DNA of 60,230 nucleotides from Bacillota bacterium (GTDB lineage: Bacteria > Bacillota > Clostridia > Christensenellales > SZUA-584), in NCBI GenBank assembly GCA_023461435.1, contig JAEYLC010000035.1:1-60230 (forward strand), in the 5' to 3' direction. Below, piece after piece: positions 18,601 to 26,134 of this stretch (the stretch's first letter is position 1; each line of letters starts with the position of its first letter). The notes below the pieces were generated by a model. It searched no databases, was not told where the DNA came from, and worked only from the letters and a program-made list of their open reading frames with translations. A program made the position numbers and the translations under genes.

Positions 18601-19239
18601 TGTATTATTATTAATGGAGAGCATACTCAATAAAGTGTTATCAAGGCATTCCCACATTTTATTTTCAAAATAACATTGCACAGATTTAAAATAATCAATA
18701 CTGGGGCATTCAAATTTTGGAGAAAGAGAAAAATCACCGTTTATAGACGCGTTATTTTTAAAGAGGGATGTCAGCATATTGTTACTGTAGTTTAATATTT
18801 CGCTAGTAAAAGAATCCATGCATACAGTTTCACTTACTGCATCTAAAAACTGGAGATCGGCAAATATCGGTGAAGTATGTCCAGTTCCGGTGATAATAGA
18901 ATAATACCTTGATTTGTAACTTAGCTTTACTTCGCCAAAATCCATTAATACAGGGTCGTCAGATACAGAGATTTTAAGAATCGGATAAACAGCTTCAAAA
19001 AAAGAAATGAATTCTTCATATGTGCTTACTTGCTTGTTTCCCCACTCCTCATTACGAGCAACGGCTGCATTAAGTGCTAAGCAACTCTCCTGCGCGCCTC
19101 GGTTGTTTCGCCAAGAAGTTATAGCAAATATTGATTGAATAATTGTTTGAAAATCATATTGCTTAATGATGGTAATTAAATTTCGTCGCTTTTCTTCCAA
19201 CATAGGGAATGCATCAGAACCATCGACAGCATAGTTCAT
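15607..19239 (-). CDS. Large protein with C-terminal PD-(D/E)XK nuclease-like motif, unknown
   Basis: I do not recognise the full 1210-residue protein. Near the C-terminus it reads GDYDVIG, then FIIECK: Asp1094, Glu1109 and Lys1111 fit the PD-(D/E)XK core of restriction-type nucleases and Holliday resolvases. Two cysteine/histidine clusters lie near residues 476 (CRQFCEPEC) and 565 (CLNCFYIQLCC), possibly a metal or Fe-S site. No Walker motifs, signal peptide or membrane helices are obvious. ATG 19239 follows AAGGAGG, with a promoter at 19292-19320. The gene is much richer in AT than its neighbours, which suggests horizontal transfer. A role in defence or DNA processing is a hypothesis. Confidence 0.8.
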   Translation of the reverse strand: MNYAVDGSDAFPMLEEKRRNLITIIKQYDFQTIIQSIFAITSWRNNRGAQESCLALNAAVARNEEWGNKQVSTYEEFISFFEAVYPILKISVSDDPVLMDFGEVKLSYKSRYYSIITGTGHTSPIFADLQFLDAVSETVCMDSFTSEILNYSNNMLTSLFKNNASINGDFSLSPKFECPSIDYFKSVQCYFENKMWECLDNTLLSMLSINNNTIIKSHFIQKDEVSYPLFNPSLIIDYFTNTVVLMSKRDLKKVIKHSLVKKIKSIYCHDDSYSALLIENCLFFNNRIPIKEKCTNFAYLQDDSLIVFIDTSDDNSEYLTVIAQIENAFANKMLSIVNLAEKILANHYKAYQLNESCQLHIICYDEHINVEEIVLKFGTKEERRIYSAIDIMYMIMVSENILQFAEFDNKSKKEEAQILSWGGVSDYYTLFLQEKGYISKGAIEYRNIYSDIDTSAAHIFTKYLELNKCFPFHLHCRQFCEPECWNIVVDDIGIYQYAKKSRELLGGSVLILDNRCTIYISYDFISILRKDRSQQTNINLESFRGIVERFVIEYKAHFSIIPCLNCFYIQLCCHSLSRESGCGQYVHISNVSENDKTILIDFELDCNKLMKDISVADNRAVEYKMIHELFQPVLNTFSEDLAEVYKIIEEHKTKKKTIDTKAIELDYYFNTNIDRIKETDTSQLSVRKQIALITAAADVVPGVYEQKDATGIVRRIQENAVKSFEKKIIQFDRIELHIKLLSAYSYELFSIRMNHERFKLSEDIDESERENSRQKALHAVEDSKNNQASFLYLLETNLYLIDNRGKTKIDDIALSELISFAQWLVSLQNSSDLCFHTDSKTKLCVLDDYRIDVEFGEAYLSKYTTTSKRRLSSSAYDVKGIEKDKDYFEKVATAFYVDTGVSFRVLESVLHQLSESSFPSEIKSFNEIAPNVCQINIDDVIKDYCSFVIEDVSYDNAKRAFEFLTVDASKLKTINGKDCPVLPIWEREKRNNRFSIKPLLRDGDNYIYSPIMTDEIRKRWTNGFLQFYPPYETGLPNVTTELAEWKNYYEHLFSTDIEHLFKDLEFDYYKHDVDIRREDRIGNHPSINELGDYDVIGLCKSIKTVFIIECKVLQPIGSIFEHSNEQRRFFKEEKYDEKFQKRIIYFTKVYRSFFSNMGYDLGDGVYQIRPYMVVNKVFESYYKKVSFPIVTYDELKSEITSLKEWSNSTG

Positions 19240-19291
19240 CGACTTACGCCTCCTTCTGGATGTAACATGGAACTTTAACTTGTGTCATAAC

Positions 19292-19320
19292 TCTATAATA
19301 GGATTTTCTACTATTCGCAA
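19292..19320 (-). promoter_or_regulatory. Promoter of the 1210-residue protein gene
   Basis: On the minus strand TTGCGA, a 17-base spacer and TATAGA lie about 50 bases before the start codon. Confidence 0.5.
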
Positions 19321-19523
19321 TTCGGTTTATTGCTATAATGGTATCTCGGTCGAAGTGCAAATTATAGACATAATGTTCATTCAATTCCGTATTTATTATA
19401 TCAAATTCTACACATTATTTCAATTTATACCCTGCCCCCTTTTCAACAAAAAAGCACACCCTTTTCCCGCCTTTAATACTATGTATTAAGACTCAATTTG
19501 TGCTTAAAAAAGGGAGTGTATCC

Positions 19524-20480
19524 GTGAACGACGATACCCAGAGCGGCCGTAGCCGCCTTGACAACATAAGGCTCACCGAAGGCCCGGACAGATGCCAAGC
19601 TGTCTTCAATGAAACCTGCCAAAAAGACAAAGCGGCGGCATCCGCGTTGATCAACGATCAGCGCTTAACCTTTCCCTCTCTTTTTATACTGCTGCCGCAA
19701 ATCGAGTCGTTCCGTTTGCACCCCCACCTGAGCTCAATCAAAAAAAACGCGTCACAGATCACCGCGCAGATTCTTAAACCCACCAACGCGGGCTATTTAA
19801 CGCAGAAAAGCAACGCGGAATACGCGGCGCTCAAGTGGATATTGGAAACCGGCAAGCCGGAGGACGGCCTCAATGATGACTTCGATGAGGTCCTTGATAT
19901 CTGCGTCTCGGTGCTGATTAACCTGTACCGGGACAAAAGTATATTGCCCGCCGTGGCAGACATGATCTTTACGCGCGCCGGCAAGGGGCGCGACATTCAT
20001 AATCTGACATGGGCGTATTTTCGGATCACCGACCCCTATGCTTTAAAGCTGCTCGCGCAGCGCATTGCTTCCCCGCGCGATTCCGGGCTGGCCTGCAATC
20101 TGCTTAACATCGATGCGGACACAAGCCGCGAAAAGCAGGCCGAGGCATATCTGCGGTGGCTCGATGACAACAGCCCGTTCTTATACTTTACAGACGAGAG
20201 CTTTCAAATGTCCAGCAGCCCCGCGTTCTACCGAGTCGATCTGGAAAGAAAATATATTCAAAAGAGCGCTTCATCCTATGTAAAACAGCAGGTCGTTCCG
20301 TCGGATAACATCGAACGCAGGTGTTTAAAAGCCTTCAGAAGCTTGGAAGACAAAGAAAAACAAATTCTGTCGGACTATTCGCACAAGACCCACGGCGACC
20401 TCTCCAAATGGAAAACGTGGATGGCGCTTCCCGTCGATGAACAAATAGCAGCCGCAAGGCAAGGCCGGGAGGACGTATGA
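19524..20480 (+). CDS. Hypothetical protein upstream of spore transglutaminase
   Basis: I do not recognise this 318-residue protein. It looks soluble and largely helical, with no signal or membrane segment. Motif-like parts are LKWILETGKPEDG, ILPAVADMIFTRAGKG and YLRWLDDNSPFLYFTDE. GTG 19524 is chosen because GGGAGTG lies nearby; an earlier ATG frame start (19500) lacks a site. Its stop overlaps the start of the tgl gene by four bases, so the two are almost certainly translated together. That makes it a candidate spore-coat or transglutaminase-partner protein, an inference from position only. Confidence 0.7.
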   Translation: MNDDTQSGRSRLDNIRLTEGPDRCQAVFNETCQKDKAAASALINDQRLTFPSLFILLPQIESFRLHPHLSSIKKNASQITAQILKPTNAGYLTQKSNAEYAALKWILETGKPEDGLNDDFDEVLDICVSVLINLYRDKSILPAVADMIFTRAGKGRDIHNLTWAYFRITDPYALKLLAQRIASPRDSGLACNLLNIDADTSREKQAEAYLRWLDDNSPFLYFTDESFQMSSSPAFYRVDLERKYIQKSASSYVKQQVVPSDNIERRCLKAFRSLEDKEKQILSDYSHKTHGDLSKWKTWMALPVDEQIAAARQGREDV

Positions 20481-21310
20481 TACTCATATCAGGCGATACA
20501 TTCGACATTTCCGCGATAGCGGATGAATACCCGCGAGGCTCTGTTGAACAGCAATTGCTCATAACAATGTCGCAAAGCAGCCATCAGTACCGGTTTGACT
20601 CTTTGAACCAACTGAAGTTTGAGCTCCGGATGCGCAAGGAAACCGTGAACTCAGCCGTGGCGCTCAATCGAAGCGGCCTTAGATTTTCGGATTTTCACAA
20701 ATCAAGGTGCAACCCGGATTACTGGGACAGAACCCCAAACGGCGGTTTTAGGCTTAAGGACGGAGCCGACTCCGCAAGGGCGATTGAAGATATCTTCACC
20801 AACGGCAGTGCGTACGCGACGGAGTGCGCCACCGCGATGATGATCGTCTACTACAAAGCGCTGCTCAACATTTTCAAGCACGACGCTTTTAACAGGTTGT
20901 TCCCCGAAATATATCTGATGAACTGGCGCTCGATAGACCCGCTTTTAAGAGAAGTCGGCAAGCCGCGCAAGGTTGAGGATTTTTTATACGGCGACCGCGG
21001 ATATTTTAAAAACCCCGATGTGGACCCCAAGACCCCCGAGTGGCAGGGGGAAAATGTGATTATTCTGCCGGATGAGCTTTATTACGGGCACGGCATAGGG
21101 ATCAGACCGGCTGCGGATATGATCAGGGCATTAAACAACAATCGAAAAAAGGACGCGACACAGTCGGCTTACTTTACGGATACCGCGAGCCGCCCCGATT
21201 TTAATAAACTGGCGGCTGCCTACGACCGCTTAGGTCAGACGGCTCCGCTGGTATGGAGCGCCTTCCCGCCGCCGATCGCAATGCCCGCAGCTGCGCTCTC
21301 TTCACATTGA
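20477..21310 (+). CDS. tgl: Protein-glutamine gamma-glutamyltransferase (spore coat transglutaminase)
   Basis: Tgl cross-links spore coat proteins by forming glutamyl-lysine bonds. The 277-residue protein aligns by eye with B. subtilis Tgl through most of its length: LKFELRMRKETV, the catalytic YATECATAMMIVYYKAL (Cys117 with neighbouring Glu116), YFKNPDVDPKTPEWQGENV, and YYGHGIGI. The last 30 residues (after AAAYDRLGQT) are an extra alanine/proline tail not in the Bacillus protein. It overlaps the upstream unknown gene (ATGA). Its presence supports a spore-forming host; expression would be expected late in the mother cell, though I see no sure sporulation promoter. Confidence 0.92.
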   Translation: MILISGDTFDISAIADEYPRGSVEQQLLITMSQSSHQYRFDSLNQLKFELRMRKETVNSAVALNRSGLRFSDFHKSRCNPDYWDRTPNGGFRLKDGADSARAIEDIFTNGSAYATECATAMMIVYYKALLNIFKHDAFNRLFPEIYLMNWRSIDPLLREVGKPRKVEDFLYGDRGYFKNPDVDPKTPEWQGENVIILPDELYYGHGIGIRPAADMIRALNNNRKKDATQSAYFTDTASRPDFNKLAAAYDRLGQTAPLVWSAFPPPIAMPAAALSSH

Positions 21311-21366
21311 TCTGGCCGCCATTTGATGGGCTGGCCGTGCGACCGTCTGTCAAAATGATCGTAACC

Positions 21367-21576
21367 CTATTCGAAATAAAACATGTCTTCGAATTTCTTG
21401 TCGAGCGCGATGCAAAGTATCAGCGCGAGTTTCGCCGTCGGGTTGAACTGGCCAACCTCTATCGAGCTGATCGTGTTGCGCGATACGCCCACCATCTCAG
21501 CAAGGTCCGTCTGCGACAGGTTCTTCTCGGCTCTCGCCACCTTGAGTCGGTTTTTAAGTATCAGCTTATCGTTCAT
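21367..21576 (-). CDS. XRE-family transcriptional regulator
   Basis: This one-domain regulator (69 residues) is all helix-turn-helix: LKVARAEKNLSQTDLAEM, VSRNTISSIEVGQFNPTAK, and a C-terminal DKKFEDMFYFE helix. It belongs to the same small XRE type as the proteins at 2281 and 50621. Its start overlaps the stop of the membrane protein gene before it, so the pair are coupled in the order membrane protein then regulator. Palindromes in the promoter at 21920-21976 are the likely binding sites. It probably represses its own small operon. Confidence 0.9.
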   Translation of the reverse strand: MNDKLILKNRLKVARAEKNLSQTDLAEMVGVSRNTISSIEVGQFNPTAKLALILCIALDKKFEDMFYFE

Positions 21577-21899
21577 TGCATAACGCCCAGCGTTGTCAAT
21601 ATGTAATTGGCCAGAAACGCGAGTGACGCGATGCTCCCCGCAATCGCCGTCACCAGATAGGCTTTGTTTTTCGCGAAACGGTATTTGGCGCAGGCTTCAA
21701 CGGAAACATAAATCCAGAACAGGGCAGAGATTGCGTAAAATGTTTTTGCACTGTCATATAACACAATGAATATCGTCAGTATGACGAACATCACACAAAA
21801 CGCGATAAATCCAAATTGCCGCCCGCGGTTTCCCGCGTTTTCCATGCCTTCATCGGCGCGCTCATTACGGCTTTTCGCCAGAACCTCTTCTTTTAACAT
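21573..21899 (-). CDS. Small membrane protein (DUF6442-like)
   Basis: This 108-residue protein has a charged cytoplasmic N-terminus (MLKEEVLAKSRNERADEG) followed by three membrane helices (about residues 28-47, 52-68 and 80-103). The EEVLAKSRNE opening and the partnership with an XRE regulator resemble DUF6442-type proteins of Firmicutes, whose function is unknown. A GAGAGGG site precedes ATG 21899. A consensus promoter lies at 21952-21980. It could be the sensor or target of the coupled regulator; nothing more can be read. Confidence 0.75.
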   Translation of the reverse strand: MLKEEVLAKSRNERADEGMENAGNRGRQFGFIAFCVMFVILTIFIVLYDSAKTFYAISALFWIYVSVEACAKYRFAKNKAYLVTAIAGSIASLAFLANYILTTLGVMQ

Positions 21900-21919
21900 A
21901 ATTCCCTCTCAAAGCTATA

Positions 21920-21980
21920 TTGGCATAATGCCAAGTTTTATTGTCACCTCCACTATAACGCCGCCAAGTATACTTGTCAA
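21920..21980 (-). promoter_or_regulatory. Promoter with two palindromic operator candidates
   Basis: On the minus strand TTGACA, a 17-base spacer and TATAGT form a near-consensus promoter (21952-21980). The palindrome CAAGTATACTTG (21965-21976) overlaps the -35, and TTGGCATAATGCCAA (21920-21934), a perfect 15-base palindrome, lies in the leader. Both are good operator candidates for the XRE protein. Confidence 0.65.
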
Positions 21981-22741
21981 TCCCTTTTCACGGCATATGC
22001 CGCGTATTCGTGATCCAAATGATACCCGAGCTTTTCCGCGAGCGCGACCGAGCGCAGGTCGTGCGCATCCCAGCTTGGGTAAAGCCCGCGTTCAAGGCAG
22101 CAAAGAATCAGTTTGGCCGCACAGCCGAGCGCGAGCCCTTTGCGGCGGTGCCCCTCCATCGTATCCACCTCGATCTCAATGCCTTTGTCGTAAGCGGTGT
22201 ACGACGACGCGCCCGCGACGGGTTCGCCGTCAAGCAGCGCCACCACGCCAAGGCCGTGCGCCGCGTAGTCCGCAAAGCTTATAAATTGCGAGCATAAATC
22301 CCTGCTCCACGGCTCCGCGAGCGTTTTTTCATACAGCGCTTCATCGATAAAATGCAGCGTATACGGCGGCGGCACCGCGTCCGCGAATGTCTGCAGCTTG
22401 GCTCTGTCGAACACATCCGGCTCCTTCTTGATCGCGTAGCGCAAAAAGCGCTCGCAGCGCGTTCCGTGTGCCTGCTCGATCAGCGCCGCCCATGCCTCAT
22501 CGCGCGGGATCATCAGCAGCGTGCCCGACTTAAAGTCCGGCGGGATGTGGGCCGCAAGCTCAATGTCCGCAACGCCTGCAAGGGCACAAAAATCCCCCAC
22601 CACGATCTGCGCGGACTCGGGCACTTTTTCGCCGCTCGCCCATGCGCAGCCATGAAACCCCTGCAGGCATGACCATATCATCGTCTCGTTCCAGCCTTCA
22701 AACAGCGGCGCTATTTCGCTCATATTATCAACTTGGCGCAT
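21977..22741 (-). CDS. GNAT family N-acetyltransferase (GNAT_acetyltr_2-like)
   Basis: This 254-residue protein matches the larger GNAT subgroup found in Firmicutes and near antibiotic self-resistance genes. The N-terminal half (GFHGCAWASGEKVPESAQIVVGDF in part) is the family-specific region. The C-terminal half is the acetyl-CoA fold (EPVAGASSYTAYDKGIEIEV, then HRRKGLALGCAAKLI, then DAHDLRSVALAEKLGY). ATG 22741 follows GGGGGAAA. The open frame continues upstream through repeat DNA but has no suitable site there. The target substrate is unknown. The stop is close to the promoter of the XRE/membrane module. Confidence 0.87.
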   Translation of the reverse strand: MRQVDNMSEIAPLFEGWNETMIWSCLQGFHGCAWASGEKVPESAQIVVGDFCALAGVADIELAAHIPPDFKSGTLLMIPRDEAWAALIEQAHGTRCERFLRYAIKKEPDVFDRAKLQTFADAVPPPYTLHFIDEALYEKTLAEPWSRDLCSQFISFADYAAHGLGVVALLDGEPVAGASSYTAYDKGIEIEVDTMEGHRRKGLALGCAAKLILCCLERGLYPSWDAHDLRSVALAEKLGYHLDHEYAAYAVKRD

Positions 22742-22888
22742 CGTTTTCCCCCATTCTTTTGTTACGATCACAATATCAGATTTGTGTGATATTGGCAATT
22801 CGCCGCTGGATCGACGGATGCATTCATTGCATCTATGCAGGGGCGGTGGTATACTCCATAATATGGAGTTTTTAAGCTGCTGACAAAG

Positions 22889-23156
22889 CAATCCTCCGTC
22901 ACGCTGCGCGTGCCAAATATCACGAAGTGTAGGGATCGACCCCTGTGTCGATCTGAATGGGCGATCAGTGATCGCCCGCGTGATGATGTTGACGATTGGT
23001 TGTTTGACGGGCGTCCAATGGAACGCCCCTACGAATGCAAGGTTAGACACAATATTCAAAAGTAAACATCTCGAAGTGTAGGGATCGACCCCCGTGTCGA
23101 TCCGAAGAGCAATCCTCCGTCACGCTGCGCGTGCCACCTCCTTTAAAAAAGGAGGC
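22889..23156. repeat. Cluster of dispersed repeats (families B and C)
   Basis: This 500-base gap holds repeats, not genes. Family C, CAATCCTCCGTCACGCTGCG continuing CGTGCCA, occurs at 22889 and 23110, the second copy followed by CACCTCCTTTAAAAAAGGAGG, itself a hairpin. Family B, GTAGGGATCGACCCC, occurs at 22929 and 23078. Two further hairpins are GGGCGATCAGTGATCGCCC (22959) and GGGCGTCCAATGGAACGCCC (23009). Similar family B and C sequence lies at 47452-47530. Confidence 0.75.
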
Positions 23157-23245
23157 TATTTACAGCATGGAGGCTCCTTTGAAACGAGGAACTGTCAGCT
23201 ATGCTGACTGAGATTGACCAACCTTAAGATACCGAAGGAGATGCT

Positions 23246-23716
23246 ATGAACACCTATGAAAAAAGCCTGCAAATCATGAACGAACTGTTCGCGAAAGACT
23301 GCCAGTTCTCGCTGGCCACCGCAAACGGCAGCGTTCCGTCCGTGAGGATCGTCGATACGTTTTACGACGACGGCGCTTTTTATGTGGTCGCTCATGCATC
23401 GACGCAAAAAGTCAGAGAAATATCGGCCAACGAGCATGTCTCGCTGTGCCATAACCTGTACCGGTTCAGCGGCGAGGCGCAGAATATCGGCCATCCGCTG
23501 CAGCCGCAGAACGCCGACATACGCTTAAAGCTCACGAAGGCGTTCGCCCCCTGGTATTTCAAGCATAACAACGAGCAGGACGAAAGGATGTGCTTTTTGC
23601 GAATCAACCTCACAAACGGCTTTTTCTATAAGGACGGGCAGGGCTACGCCGTCGACTTTGCGCAGAAAAGCGCGGACATATTCCCGTTTGTTTTTGGCAA
23701 TACGGTCATTCAGTGA
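23246..23716 (+). CDS. Pyridoxamine 5'-phosphate oxidase family protein
   Basis: This 156-residue protein has the split-barrel flavin-binding layout: an N-terminal helix (SLQIMNELFAKDCQF), strands SLATANGSVPSVRIVDTFYDDGAFYVV, then a HASTQKVREISANEHVSLC region and the SGEAQNIGHPLQ strand. Such proteins bind FMN or F420 and act as small oxidoreductases or flavin stores; the substrate cannot be assigned. ATG 23246 follows a GAAGGAG site. It is a single gene between repeat DNA and the lipoprotein promoter. Confidence 0.85.
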   Translation: MNTYEKSLQIMNELFAKDCQFSLATANGSVPSVRIVDTFYDDGAFYVVAHASTQKVREISANEHVSLCHNLYRFSGEAQNIGHPLQPQNADIRLKLTKAFAPWYFKHNNEQDERMCFLRINLTNGFFYKDGQGYAVDFAQKSADIFPFVFGNTVIQ

Positions 23717-23811
23717 GCTTTTGACCGGCGGACGGTCAAGCCCTCAGTTGAGTGATCACGGTTATTTTACACATTATTCATATTCATTTTAACCTTCGTC
23801 CATACAAAAAT

Positions 23812-23840
23812 TTGCGCTGAACGTGTTTGGCTTGTATAAT
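23812..23840 (+). promoter_or_regulatory. Promoter of the DNase-fold lipoprotein gene
   Basis: TTGCGC (23812-23817), a 17-base spacer and TATAAT (23835-23840) lie 54 bases before the preferred start. Confidence 0.5.
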
Positions 23841-23894
23841 TATGGCTATAATATTGTTTATATATCGTTTCTATGACAGAAGATGAGGCTTAAA

Positions 23895-25508
23895 ATGCGT
23901 AAAATCGTTGCTATATTGCTAATCATATGTATAGTGCTGCCGGCGGGCTGCTCCTCCCAGGCGCTGTCGCATGCCACGGCAGAGCCGGGCGAAGAAAGCA
24001 CCGCTCCGGCTGGCGAAACAAGCTCCTTGGCGCCTGAACCCATACCGACCACACCGCCCGATATTCAGACGGCTGAACCCGATGTATCCGAGGAACCTTC
24101 GCAGACACCCGCGCCGTCATCCCCGACAGTTCATGCGGGTATCGTGAAAAACAGCGGCGAGATTCTCGGCACGGGCGTGGCTTTTCGCAAAGAACCGAGC
24201 ACCGATTCCGAAGTTATTGACAAGCTGAATCACGGCACCTTTGTGAAGATACTGAAAACGAATGTGGACGCGCAGTGGCATCAGGTGGAGTACGACGGCC
24301 AAACGGGCTATATCAACCGCATGTACCTGCGTCTCGACTCGTCGATGGACGGTTATAAGATCGATTATGTCGGCACGATCATCAACTGTGAAAGCGATGT
24401 GAACGTGCGCGAGGAACCCTCCACCGATTCGAAGATCATCGGCGTGGCCAAAAAGGGAGATTCGCTCTCGATCGTGCCGCAGGATACCTATATCGAGGGC
24501 TGGTACACCGTGAAGTATGCTGACCAGACCGCCTACATCAGCTCGGACTATGTGGATGTCGACGCGGTCGTAAACGATAATCAGCTTGCGGACCTCACGG
24601 TGGCGGGCGGCGTGCTTTACCCCACGTTTTCGCCCAACGAATACGGCTATGTCGTCAAGGCGACCGCCGCGAGCGTGACGATAAAAGCCAAGGCCAACGA
24701 CGGCGTGGGCGTCAGCATTGGCGACAGCAATGAGGGCAGCTACACGATCGAGATTCCGGCCGCGGGCATGAAGACCGTCCGCATTGCGCTGAACGGGGAG
24801 ATACGCTATTCGCTGTATATTTCAAGGAACATACTGACCGTGGGGACATGGAACATCAAGCGCGGCGACGGAAAGCTACTCAATCAAGGGCGGCTGATTT
24901 TCGACCAGCAGCCCGATATTCTGGGCGTGCAGGAAGCGTATCAAAAGCTCAACGCAGGCGATATTGTTGACAATCTCGCGAGCATCAAGACAAAGGACAT
25001 GAGCCACAACGTGCTCTCGCCGACGATCGACTATTCCGACGGCGGGGAGTACGGCAACGGACTGATTGCGCGCTACGACATGACGGATATCGAGACGTTC
25101 CCGCTGGACAGCGGCAGCTATGAAAAACGGCTGCTGCAAAAGGCGGTGATGAACATCGGCGGCAAGGCCGTGTCGTTCTACAACACGCACTTTTCGTATA
25201 ACTCCGAGGCCATCAGGGACAAGCAGTTTGCCGAGGTGGTGCGGATAATGAACAAGGACAACAACGAGTATAAGATACTGACGGGTGATTTCAACGCGAA
25301 GTTCAACGAGTTCTCGGTGTTCAACAAGAATTATACCGTGGTGAACACGGACGACACGAAGTATTACGACTATTCGAGAAACGAGATCGATTATTCCGCG
25401 CTCGATAATATTATCGTCTCGAAGAACATCAAGGTGGTGAATTCGAGGATCGTGGTGACGAAGTTCTCGGATCATTACCCGGTGTTCGCGTATTTGATAT
25501 TTGAGTAA
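23895..25508 (+). CDS. Lipoprotein with two SH3 domains, a beta-sandwich and an endonuclease/exonuclease/phosphatase domain
   Basis: The protein (537 residues) begins with a lipobox signal (LLIICIVLPAGC), so it should be anchored outside the membrane. A Pro/Thr/Ser/Glu-rich linker runs to about residue 80. Two bacterial SH3 domains follow (VAFRKEPSTDSEVI; VNVREEPSTDSKII), then a cadherin-like beta sandwich (NEYGYVVKATAASVTIKAKA), then a DNase I-like EEP domain with its landmarks LTVGTWNIKRGDG, DILGVQEAY, TGDFNAKFNEF and a final FSDHYPV. It could be a wall-associated nuclease or phosphodiesterase. ATG 23895 fits a GAGG site better than ATG 23883. The 3' end of the gene is duplicated at 26724. 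Confidence 0.88.
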   Translation: MRKIVAILLIICIVLPAGCSSQALSHATAEPGEESTAPAGETSSLAPEPIPTTPPDIQTAEPDVSEEPSQTPAPSSPTVHAGIVKNSGEILGTGVAFRKEPSTDSEVIDKLNHGTFVKILKTNVDAQWHQVEYDGQTGYINRMYLRLDSSMDGYKIDYVGTIINCESDVNVREEPSTDSKIIGVAKKGDSLSIVPQDTYIEGWYTVKYADQTAYISSDYVDVDAVVNDNQLADLTVAGGVLYPTFSPNEYGYVVKATAASVTIKAKANDGVGVSIGDSNEGSYTIEIPAAGMKTVRIALNGEIRYSLYISRNILTVGTWNIKRGDGKLLNQGRLIFDQQPDILGVQEAYQKLNAGDIVDNLASIKTKDMSHNVLSPTIDYSDGGEYGNGLIARYDMTDIETFPLDSGSYEKRLLQKAVMNIGGKAVSFYNTHFSYNSEAIRDKQFAEVVRIMNKDNNEYKILTGDFNAKFNEFSVFNKNYTVVNTDDTKYYDYSRNEIDYSALDNIIVSKNIKVVNSRIVVTKFSDHYPVFAYLIFE

Positions 25509-25518
25509 AAACCGGGGC

Positions 25519-26121
25519 TCAGACGATTTGAACGCCCAGTATTTGCACGATATTTGCCGCTTGAAACATATTGATTTTTGCGCCGCGCAGCTCTTGGTAT
25601 GTGTCCGACAATAAAATGCCCTCAATTGTGCAGTTTGACAAGTCGATTCCCTTTAGCGGTGTTTTAAAGAAATCCACATGGGTGAAATCCACCTGACTCA
25701 GCTTGATTGATTTCATTTTCGCCTCAGACATAAACGCTTCTTTGAAGCTGCAATCATTGATTGTACTATTCTCCCATGTTGTTTTCACGCAGTTCGCGTA
25801 ATTGAACGCACTGCCTTCCAGCTCGACTTCTTTGAAATAGCCTTGGCTGAAGTCAGTTCCGGCAGCTTTGCAGCGTTTGATATTTGTGCCCTTCCAGTAG
25901 CTGCCGGTGAATTTGCAATTGGAAATGTCACAATCTTCAAAACGCGAATTGTAGAAATTGACACGGGTAAAATCACAGTCAGTAAATTTGCACTTCACAA
26001 AGTGAACCGCATCAAAATCGATCCTTGAGATATCCGACTCGGTCAGCGCTTCATTTTCGAATCGCACTTGACAGATCGGCGTATCGTCTGTTTTCGCATC
26101 CAGTATAAAATCTGACAGCAT
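25519..26121 (-). CDS. Pentapeptide repeat protein
   Basis: From about residue 25 to 185 this 200-residue protein repeats the A(D/N)LXX-like pattern: CKFTDCDFTRVNFYNSRFED, then CDISNCKFTG, TDFSQGYF, SAFNYANC, IDLSNCTI. It should form a right-handed quadrilateral beta helix. Proteins of this type include the Qnr family that shields DNA gyrase from quinolones, but nothing here proves that role. It follows the LURP-one gene in the same direction, 13 bases later, and converges with the lipoprotein gene. Confidence 0.9.
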   Translation of the reverse strand: MLSDFILDAKTDDTPICQVRFENEALTESDISRIDFDAVHFVKCKFTDCDFTRVNFYNSRFEDCDISNCKFTGSYWKGTNIKRCKAAGTDFSQGYFKEVELEGSAFNYANCVKTTWENSTINDCSFKEAFMSEAKMKSIKLSQVDFTHVDFFKTPLKGIDLSNCTIEGILLSDTYQELRGAKINMFQAANIVQILGVQIV

Positions 26122-26134
26122 GATAACCTCGGCT

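Noticed and set aside
22889..23156. Repeat cluster considered as a CRISPR array
   Set aside because: The units differ in sequence and spacing and belong to at least two families found elsewhere as single copies.
25519..26121. Pentapeptide repeat gene considered as a Qnr quinolone-resistance gene
   Set aside because: The repeat fold is common and nothing specific to Qnr was recognised, so only the general family is reported.
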